Source: Pohlia nutans (Eukaryota > Streptophyta > Bryopsida > Bryales > Mniaceae). From it: a DNA stretch of 64,000 bases. A model generated the notes under the pieces. That model made no database searches, was not told where the DNA came from, and saw only the letters and a program-made list of their open reading frames with translations. The first letter of the stretch is position 1. The number at the start of each line of letters is the position of its first letter. Location of the stretch: assembly GCA_022496805.1 (NCBI GenBank), contig CM040089.1, forward strand, positions 2,668,501 to 2,732,500, written 5' to 3'. A program made the position numbers and the translations under genes. Shown here piece after piece: positions 56,116-64,000 of the stretch.

Positions 56116-56408
56116 GAAGGGCCTCGACTCTAAATCCCCCCCTCGACGTTAATGCAAGAGGACAAAAATTGTCCCCTATTTTGTGCATGTAGGGGCCCAC
56201 CTTAAAAATAACCCCCTCTTCCAAGGATTTAAAATTCACAAGGGGGTCCTTCTAAACTAATTTGGGACAGTAGGCCCCAAAGTTGCAAAAGAATTGCCAA
56301 AAAAAGACCCTAGTGGGCCCAAAATGGAAATTTCAGAAAATGGGGCCCATGGTGAATAGTGCTTGCATTAACGTCGAGAGGGAATTTAGAGTCGGGGAAG
56401 AGGGGCTG
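56116..56408. mobile_element. Foldback MITE with CTCGAC ends
   Basis: The left arm (about 56119-56159) and right arm (56361-56402) are inverted copies sharing CTCGACGTTAATGCAAG and CGACTCTAAAT. It is about 290 bp and non-coding. The target duplication is not resolved. Confidence 0.75.
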
Positions 56409-57038
56409 TATCTAGGGCTAGACTTTGGTAAGAGCATAAACAGAAACAACTGCCATTGAATCTCTAGTTTGCTCCCTTGGCTTCTCTAACCAATTTTTTT
56501 GTTTTGTTTTTGTTTTTTGCTTTTTGTTTGTTATGCATATATGTATTAGCCTCTGAATGCCTACAATCTTTTTCAAATTTGGAGAATTGCAAAGATGCAT
56601 TATAAAATGCGATTAGGAGGGATATTTTGAACTTCATGTATTACATATGGAAGCATTGTAGTACAAAATAAATAACATTTTTAATCCTTCAAATGAATCA
56701 TTTCAATTAAGACATATCTAGATGTCCTTTCTATCAAGAATTGTTACCAAAATGACATCATTAGATATTATTAACAGATGTTTTGAAATTTTTTTAAGTA
56801 GCTCGGAATTTTTTGATTTTTGTACAAAACAACTCTTTTAAATTCCTTAAAACTCTTCAATTTATACATTATTTTATATTTTATAATTTTTATTATATTA
56901 TATTTTTATAATTTTTATAATTTTATAATTTTTGTACTTCATGAGTGTAGAAAATCAAAACCACATCCGGTCGATTCATTTTTTGTTTTGTTGTAAGGAA
57001 GGACTCATTCGAAGTTGCTATAAGGGCTGATTTCAGAG
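56409..57038. other. Spacer with a subfamily A fragment
   Basis: 56548-56635 matches the left part of 50743-51318 and then stops. The remainder is AT-rich without a gene. Confidence 0.45.
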
Positions 57039-57927
57039 TTAACTCCTAAAGGATCAGGTGGACACATTGTGTCCAAGAATAATTTCATAATTTTAATAAC
57101 TTATTTGGATTGTATAATTTTAACTCAATGTTAATTAGAGTATTGTAAATGTCCGTTACGAGAACACAAAAATCATTCAAGACATGCAATTACATTGATC
57201 AATCCACTGAGAAAAACTAAAATGACAACGCAGGTGAACTTGAGACAAGGTAGTTAGGGAGGTTGTTGACATGGAGGGCGTTTTCACTCTAGGATGTGAC
57301 ATTTGTCACAAAAAAGTGTACATTGTATAAAACATTTGCCATTACTATATAATTGGCATGATATAACAACTACGGAAATGTTTAAATATATCTTAAACGA
57401 AATCTTTTCATAATCTTTGGAATATGTTTACATATTTTATAATATTTTGGAATAAATCTTCACACATTTTATGCAATGTAATGGTTAATAACGATCACAA
57501 ACATCGACTCAACGAGCCACCGACAAGTCATTTCACCCAAACATAAATTTTTGAGAATCAATCATCGTTGTTGTATTTAGTTTTAGAACACCATTTTTTG
57601 TGAGCACCTACATAAAATACATCTTTGTATGCTCCTGACATTTCAAACACTAATCATGCTTCTAGAATTTATAAAAATGTTTGCAGTGAATGACCTAATA
57701 ATTTTGCTCAATTTTTTAAGAAAACAACTCATGATCAAAATCATGACAAATATTGGGTAGATTGTTCTGAAAATTGATATTCAATCTCACGACTAAGTCA
57801 TCTTTGAGATTCAACGGTGAAGATTTCTACATGAACACCAATTAAGAGAAACAATTGTCTTCTTGTTCAAAAACGTCACTGGATAGTGATAAAATTTTAT
57901 GAATAAACATGGTCGTTTAGGGATTAA
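57039..57927. mobile_element. TTAACCCC-end element (subfamily C)
   Basis: TTAACTCCTAAAGGATC at 57039 and TCGTTTAGGGATTAA at 57927. It is colinear with 39018-39818 and 51783-52540. Confidence 0.75.
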
Positions 57928-58094
57928 AAGGGCTCTTCGGGGTACCAATATCAGACCATTGTCATGTATGGAGAATTTGTAGAAATGATGCCCTATATCT
58001 TGTCTACTGAACCAACCTTCATCGAACATATAGAAGGCACGTATTACAACACATCTATGTCTTGTTCAATACTCCTTGGGCTTTTAGGGGTAAC
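57924..58094. mobile_element. Right-end fragment of a subfamily B element
   Basis: 57960-58094 matches 34700-34833 and ends CTTTTAGGGGTAA. It directly follows the previous element. Confidence 0.6.
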
Positions 58095-59048
58095 GCAGGT
58101 CGAAAATGAGAACTCAAGCCTAAATTTCTTGGAAATTAAATTTCCAACTAATTTTTCTATGGTGAAACAAAGAATCTTCAGATATCTCAATAGAAATTTA
58201 TAGAATATTTGCATCATTTCTACACAATATTGAATATTAGGTATGAGCTGTTGATCCTGGTGGTTGGTTAAGGTATGTAGATATTAAAATTAAAAATTGA
58301 AAATTGAAAATTGAAAATTAAAAACTGAAAACTTGAAAAAAATAAAAAATAAAAAATAAAAAATAAAAATAAAAATAAAATAAAAATAATAAAAAATAAA
58401 AATAAAAATAAAAAAATAAAAAAAAAAGTCGCATTGAAGAAATTAACAACATGAAAGCTACGATAGTAACGACTGGAAGTTAACAACATGAACGCTACGA
58501 TAATGAGGAAGTTAACACCATGAAAGAGGGTCAAAAAAAAGATCAGGATTAGGGCGACGACGGGGACGGGGGCCCGGGATTAGCGCTCCCGCGTAAGGCC
58601 CAGCTGATGCGCTGTCCGTCGGCGTCGTCTCTTCCCAGGCGGGGCTGCCTGCCCCATTCGAGAATTGCACTTTCATCGACGGAGGCGGAAGAGATTCATC
58701 ATCGCTCCGTCACCGGCATCATGCCCATCTGGCCATGTGCGCCAGTTCCCGGAAGCAGCCTCCTCTTGCAAGCACTTTGCTCAATTCCATCTTGCTGCTG
58801 TCTATACATAGCCTCTCCCAGTGTCAGGATCCTCTGTTCTCGGATCTGAGCAAGCTTCGTTTCAGTTTTAGTTTCATGGCCAATACTCCATTGCCCACCT
58901 TCAATCCCGCCCACCTCGATTCTCATTCATAGTCCGCATTGGTTTTAGGTCGGTGTACGATCGTTGTAGTTTCTCTTTTTCGCGCCCTTTGACGTTTTTT
59001 TGCCGGACTTTGTTCAAGGTCCAAGCGAGCTGGACCGGAGTCGGCAAG
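58095..59048 (+). promoter_or_regulatory. Upstream region of the desaturase gene
   Basis: A-rich low-complexity DNA (58282-58430) gives way to GC-rich DNA from about 58550, marking the gene's promoter and 5' UTR. A pyrimidine-rich leader (58970-59005) precedes the ATG. No clear TATA box was fixed. Confidence 0.4.
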
Positions 59049-60455
59049 ATGGGGGTGGACGAAGGAGCGCCCCACGTGAAGCCAGGGATTGTGGGCAGGC
59101 CCGAGTTCGAGCTACAGCCGTGGAGGTTATTCACAGCCTCCAAGCCCACGCAGCTATTGACGAAAATCCACGGCAAGTGGTATGACTTGACGGAATTCGA
59201 GAAGCGGCACCCGGGCGGGCCGGTAGCTCTCGGTTTAGCGCGCGGGCGCGACTCCACAGTCATGTTCGAGAGTCACCACCAGTTCGCGAACCGAGCCGTG
59301 CTGGACGCCATTCTCGCCAAGTACGAAATCGACGCGTCTGACAGCAAGCGTCTGCAGACGCTGGAGCAGAAGCACGGCGTCGTGGAGCACAATTTCGAAT
59401 GGCCCAGCGCGTTCGGAGAGGCTCTCAAATTTCAGGTGAAGGAGTATTTTCAGGGCGAAGCTAAACGGCGGAATGTTTCGTTGCGTGAAGCCACGAAAGC
59501 GACGCCCGCGCGCTGGACGGAGATCGCGATCTTGGCCGTGCTTTACATCGCCACATTTCCTGGTTTCTTCCGCGGCGACTGGCGATTCTTGGCGCTCTTT
59601 CCGCTCACCGCCTGGCTCGTGGGTGTCAATACGTTTCACGATGCAACTCATTTCGCTCTCACCTCCAACTGGCGCATCAATGCCGTCGTTCCTTACATTT
59701 ACCCCTTTTTTTCTTCGCCGTTTGTGTGGTACCACCAGCACAACATTGGCCACCATAGCTACCCGAACGTCAGCGACCGCGATCCCGATGTGCTCCACCA
59801 TTACTGGATGAAGCGGGAGCATCGCGACGTGAAATGGTTGCCGCATCACAAGAATCAAAGCACGTGGTGGTACATGCTGTTCTGGTGGGTCGTGGCTGTG
59901 GAGTTTGGATTGACCACCATGGAGGATCTCTGGATGTTGCAGAGCAATTTATACAACGAGGTTGTGCCCATGATGGCCATTTCCGGCCCGCGCCGGACTA
60001 TGCACATCGCCGGGCGTGTGTTGACGATCGGCGCCATCCACGCGTGGCCGTTCTTTTTCCTGGATTCTTGGCCCCAGTGCTTCGGCTTCGCGGTGTTGCC
60101 GTATTTGATCTTCTCGTTTTTCTTCATGATGAACACGCAGATCAACCATCTGCTTCCTCATACGACGCACGTTGCGGACAAGGATTGGTACAAGCACCAG
60201 GTGATCACGGCGCAGGACTTCGGAGTGGGCAGCAAGTTCTGCCATGTTTTCAGCGGCGGCTTGAATTACCAGGTCATTCACCATCTATTCCCCACCGTGA
60301 ACCACTGCCACCTCCCGCAATTGCAACCCATCGTTGCACGTCTGTGCGAAAAGTATGACGTTACATACACCACTGCGTCGGGCTATGTTCATGCGATTGC
60401 GTTGCACCATGAGCATTCCAAGAGCATGGGTACAAAGGTAGAATATGTTGATTAG
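59049..60455 (+). CDS. Cytochrome b5 front-end fatty-acid desaturase
   Basis: This single exon encodes 468 aa from ATG at 59049 (AAGATGG context). The frame is open further upstream only via a GTG at 58953, which is unlikely in a plant. The N-terminal cytochrome b5 domain has HPGG at 54-57. The desaturase domain has the three histidine boxes HDATH (197-201), QHNIGHH (230-236) and QVIHH (408-412). Glutamine in place of the first histidine of box 3 marks front-end desaturases, which add a double bond between an existing one and the carboxyl end. Hydrophobic segments at about 155-195, 270-290 and 320-360 fit an ER membrane protein. It would act in C20 polyunsaturated fatty-acid synthesis. Box 2 followed by SYPNVSDRDPD recalls protist and oomycete delta-5 types, but regiospecificity cannot be told from sequence alone. 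No disrupting change was seen. Confidence 0.92.
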   Translation: MGVDEGAPHVKPGIVGRPEFELQPWRLFTASKPTQLLTKIHGKWYDLTEFEKRHPGGPVALGLARGRDSTVMFESHHQFANRAVLDAILAKYEIDASDSKRLQTLEQKHGVVEHNFEWPSAFGEALKFQVKEYFQGEAKRRNVSLREATKATPARWTEIAILAVLYIATFPGFFRGDWRFLALFPLTAWLVGVNTFHDATHFALTSNWRINAVVPYIYPFFSSPFVWYHQHNIGHHSYPNVSDRDPDVLHHYWMKREHRDVKWLPHHKNQSTWWYMLFWWVVAVEFGLTTMEDLWMLQSNLYNEVVPMMAISGPRRTMHIAGRVLTIGAIHAWPFFFLDSWPQCFGFAVLPYLIFSFFFMMNTQINHLLPHTTHVADKDWYKHQVITAQDFGVGSKFCHVFSGGLNYQVIHHLFPTVNHCHLPQLQPIVARLCEKYDVTYTTASGYVHAIALHHEHSKSMGTKVEYVD

Positions 60456-62114
60456 TAGGTGCCTGCTACGTCAGGCAGAAAATTGTGTAATTCTTTTTCC
60501 ATCCATATAGAAACCGATCCCACAAAGACACAAACAACAATTCTTTTCATTCATTCCACTTGTGTCTCTTCTCCCTTGAATGTCTTCTTCTGTGTTGAAG
60601 GAATTGTGTTGCAGAGCGTCTGCTTTTCCCCTGTTCGAGAAAGTGGGTGGTTGGAGGGATTAGGTTTAAATTCATAAACCCGTGGGGTTTATCGTTTCAT
60701 TACACTGTTGACGGATTTGCAGACTTCTGGAGGCCATTTCAATTTCACCGCTTCATTGGTTCTTGTTTGGGCTGAGCGGAGAGCGCGTTTGATTCAGTTT
60801 GTCTTTCGAAGTTGTGTCGATGCAGTTGAGTCATGCCTCTGTTTTTTCATAGCTCATCAACCTTCGGAATTTCGCAGTTTGATCGGTTTTGCGGTAGTGT
60901 TGATTGGGTTATTTTTTGGGAAGCTGTGGATGCAGAGTCATGGTTTATCAACCGTCACTCGTACAGTAGCTGGTGTGTGGTCTGCTGAGTGGTGCAGGAT
61001 GGGTTATCAGTTTTTTAGTGGTTGTCATATTTCAAACAGATTTTTTGCATTCAACATGCACAAGAAGGCGGGTGAAGTGTCTCAAAGTTACTGGGGGTGG
61101 GCGCTCTACACTGGGGCTCATCGAAGTAGGTGTATTGACACCCTTCCTGTGAAGGTAAGTTAATTCCTCTTGTGGGGTCAGAGCTGGGACCACTGGAGCC
61201 GCTTAGTCAGGTTTGCGGTTACCTGTAGCCTGGACTGCTGGAGGATTTCCTAGCCGTGTGGAGGCTTGGATACCAAGCGATGGGTTCAGTGACTCCAGTC
61301 CTGCAAAGGCCGCCCCTCGTTGCAAGTGTCAGGCACCTGCCTTTATGGTATATTCTGTCGTTTGAAAAGACGTGGAACTGTTTTTAAAATGGGTAGCATA
61401 CAGTACTGTAAATACAAAAGCCACGGAACATTCCCTGCACCTTCGTCCCGTGTTAATTCGATGCATCGATTCATACAATATTTATTACCGTAATGGTACG
61501 GGTGCTTTACTTTTGTGTGGAGTCGATTGTTCGCTAAAAGTAAGTACCCTGCTCTGTCCTGCGTCGGGTTCTTGCCCTGGCCGGCTTCCGGCTGGGGGTC
61601 CTCTTGTTTCCCTTTTTTTTCCTTGCAATTGAATCCGTTCAATTTGTTTCAAAAAGAAAAGAAAAAAGTAAGTACCCTGATGGTCGGTAGCTCAACCAGT
61701 TTTAGTGGTTTCTAGCCAAGTTTACGTATCATGGAGATAAAAGGAGCCAGGTAATGTGGAGGAAGCTTCCTCACTCGGTGTTCGATCTGAAATAACCCCA
61801 ACCTAGAATCATGTGTTCCAGGAAATCTGTGGAGTGTGCAGAATTTCTTGGCAGAATCAGTCTGCCTACATTTTGATTTTTCAACAGACAGAATGATGAA
61901 ATATATAAAATGTAAATCACAATTATTGCCGATATTTTAATCAGGTTATGAAAAGGTACATATGAGCATATGTTTACATCCGCAGTTGTAATAAAACTTT
62001 AGGTTCGAGAAGTAACGCTTTAGCCCTTGAACATGGTAATTGCAAACGTTGTTAGAAATGGTTTAAATTATCGAGACAGAAACCCTTTTTTCGTCGTTGA
62101 CGAGACAAACTGGT
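60456..62114. other. 3' UTR and intergenic region
   Basis: The open frame at 60708-61163 has no ATG start and no domain and is probably 3' UTR or chance. AAGTAAGTACCCTG occurs twice (about 61539 and 61664). No gene was recognised. Confidence 0.4.
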
Positions 62115-62327
62115 TTAGAGACTTTTTGGCAGAAGACTGACGGTCAACACATCCGAAACTGAAATCATAAACATAAAGCGACCCATTAGGATATGCTTTT
62201 TCTGTGGAAGGACTACTGTCCAAGTGCCCTCACAAGTCACAACGTACGAGTGCTTGCTGTTAAACATACTAAAGAACTGCTTATGCTCTTGAACTTTGAA
62301 GTTGATGAAACGAAGTAACCTGGACAT
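62115..62327 (-). other. Possible further exon of the B3 gene
   Basis: The minus-strand frame reads SKHSYVVTCEGTWTVVLPQKK, where G-TWTVVL resembles the G-x-W-x-V-x-L core of a B3 domain. It lies downstream of the exon at 63327-63782, whose end opens a second B3 domain. Splice sites were not fixed. Confidence 0.3.
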
Positions 62328-63326
62328 TGCCTTGAGAAAGAGAACACCCTAAATCACGGCGGTGCATGCCAAGTAACTTAATTGATATCATTGTCTGATA
62401 CTGCCCCCTAATACCAGGGATGGTGCTGACTGCTGACATGCGGGGGGCCATGTATGTGCCTGTCAAGCTTTCACTCCTATTCTTATCAATTCATGTTACT
62501 TCTGGACGACTGAGTTCCTGTACTGCCTACAGTGCACCCGGTACATTCGTTAAATTATCAAGTATCTCCTCTCCAAGTATTGGAGACTAAAAATGTTGAA
62601 GATATTTGATGTTAGCAGAATTTTACTCCCTTCTATGTTACGGAGAGACTTATACAAACTAAACCAGTTAAATCCACAATTTGAATGAATACAATTTCAA
62701 CATAGCAATAATTAAATCACCATTATCATATGCACAACCTTTAAAACGAGTTCAAAAATTCATCAAGTTTTAGTATATGATATTTTTCATGCAATTCATT
62801 GAATTAAAATTAGTGAACAACTTGTTATAAATTTATATTTGATCTGTAAGTGTACCTCCTAATCATTGAAATGTTAACTGTTACGCAATACTTCTCTTCT
62901 GAGGCGCATAACATTTAATATCCAGGGTGGACTGTCGCTGCAACTAAGACATCTCCCAAATAAATAAGGGGCTCTGCACGGTGTGGATAGGAGCCTATGA
63001 TAACTCTGTAAGGCCAACTGACTATCGGAGAAGCCAATCAGAGGAGTATTTTCTTGTTTCAGGGGCATGAGTTCCAGCCTGGTCGCCGCAACTCTGCATC
63101 TGCACTGAGTATGATGTGCTAATGATTTGGTCACTGCACAATGACTACTTTTGATATCAGGTCATACTGTCAGTCAAGGTCTCAAGGCCATTTTGAGCCT
63201 TTTGACTTTGAAAGCAGCCACCAAAAGTTGGTAGAGATGCATTGAAGGAATGCTTGACTACTCCACATCATCCGGTTTGAATATATTATGTAATTTACCT
63301 TGATTGGATTAAGAGAGGAGACTCAC
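62328..63326. other. Probable intron or intergenic DNA of the B3 gene
   Basis: It follows the GTGAGT donor at 63321-63326 (minus strand). No coding exon was identified with confidence. Confidence 0.35.
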
Positions 63327-63782
63327 CAGGAACGGATAAGCATTGGTCTTTGCGAGACTGGAAGCTGGAAGGATTTTGATGAAATGGGGATTCTTACGCA
63401 GATCGACAGCTGCACTCCGATTAGTGAAATGAGCATTTTCCAATGGCACCACGTTGGAGGTCTTACACCCTTGTGCGGGTGAACTTTTCTTAACATTCCG
63501 GATAGTGAAAGACATATCCCCTGCCGAAAAAGTTCTCTTGTGCGTCAGCCGCACTGAGAACCGGTTCGGAGCCGTGAGTGTGAACTCAAGATGGTCGCCT
63601 TTGCTCAGCTCGTTGCGCGTCACGAAATTGGGCCACCCCCGCCTCCACATTATTCTGCGGTTTGTCGGTCCATGACGGCATACTACTTGAGAGCTGGCAC
63701 CGGGCATCGGTCCTTCCAGAATAATCACCGTGTCCTCAGTAAGGAGCCTCCCATGGCGTCGTACGAATTCGGCTGGAACCTC
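63327..63782 (-). CDS. B3-domain transcription factor, internal exon
   Basis: On the minus strand the exon is bounded by an acceptor (TTATTTTCAG, ending 63783) and a donor (GTGAGT from 63326). It is 456 bp, phase 0 at both ends, 152 codons. It starts EVPAEFVRRHGR and contains RRGWPNFVTRNELSKGDHLEF and FSVRLTHK, a complete B3 fold lacking only its first strand. After a linker, NPHFIKILPASSL begins a second B3 domain that must continue in the next exon. Tandem B3 domains are typical of the plant REM group of nuclear DNA-binding proteins. The start lies upstream of 63783, perhaps outside the window. Confidence 0.8.
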
Positions 63783-63882
63783 CTGAAAATAATCACAATT
63801 CCGCAAGTTATCAAATGCAAGTCACCCCACATAACGGAAAAACAGAGCTAATCAGGTCACCCATCTGCCATGGGCGATACAA

Positions 63883-64000
63883 TTAACCCCTAAGCGTCCA
63901 CCGTGTACTTTCTATTAGAACCCCTGCTGCAAATCATTTGCTTCTGTGAAAATAACTTCAGTTTGACATGATCGACACTGTTGGTCTTAAAGTATAGAAC
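63883..64000. mobile_element. TTAACCCC-end element, running off the window
   Basis: TTAACCCCTAAGCGTCC at 63883 is a clear left terminus in the presumed B3 intron. The right end is beyond the window. Confidence 0.6.

Noticed and set aside
58953..59048. N-terminal extension of the desaturase
   Set aside because: It depends on a GTG start in a plant gene; the ATG at 59049 has a better context and places the b5 domain normally.
60708..61163. 151-codon frame downstream of the desaturase
   Set aside because: It has no ATG start, no domain and no plant-gene features beyond length.
103..63886. CCCTAAA within the TTAA-family tips as interstitial telomere repeats or teloboxes
   Set aside because: Only one unit occurs per site, always at the tip of an inverted pair and next to TTAA; no tandem array exists.

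Overview
The window is nuclear DNA of a land plant, most likely a bryophyte or another early-diverging lineage (inference). It holds plant-type genes: a Qa-SNARE of the SYP1 type, a plant BTB/POZ protein, a B3-domain transcription factor, and a cytochrome-b5 front-end fatty-acid desaturase. Front-end desaturases for long-chain polyunsaturated fatty acids are typical of bryophytes and algae and largely absent from seed plants. Exons are GC-rich; the rest is AT-rich and mostly transposon-derived.

Layout. 1-4.7 kb: small DNA transposons and a solo LTR carrying heat-shock-element-like arrays. 4.7-12.4 kb (minus strand): a nearly full-length non-LTR retrotransposon. Its reading frame carries, in order, a 2A-like peptide, an APE endonuclease, reverse transcriptase, a chromodomain-like module, RNase H and a C-terminal restriction-like (REL-type) zinc/KPD region. 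The frame is broken only by in-frame stops. A 5'-truncated relative lies at 47.0-48.3 kb. 13.8-16.4 kb: a minisatellite, a TATA box and a decayed BTB/POZ gene. 18.5-24.5 kb: an intact Ty1/copia element (minus strand) with identical 318-bp LTRs, inserted in an older hAT-like MITE. 28.2-30.2 kb: a two-exon syntaxin gene with an in-frame TAG. 30-58 kb: a gene-poor stack of nested MITEs. 59.0-60.5 kb: an intact single-exon desaturase. 63.3-63.8 kb: an exon of a B3 gene on the minus strand.

The dominant repeat is a diverse set of elements of about 90-970 bp whose ends read TTAA-CCCCTAAA...TTTAGGGG-TTAA. I count about 22 two-ended copies and several fragments. Their interiors fall into many unrelated subfamilies. 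A 4-bp target duplication (CTAA in one copy with matching empty sites, TTAA in most others) suggests non-autonomous piggyBac-like transposons, but no transposase is present in the window.

The genes show no functional link to one another. The main interest is the unusual retrotransposon, the TTAA-ended family, and several insertions dated relative to each other by filled and empty sites inside this one window.
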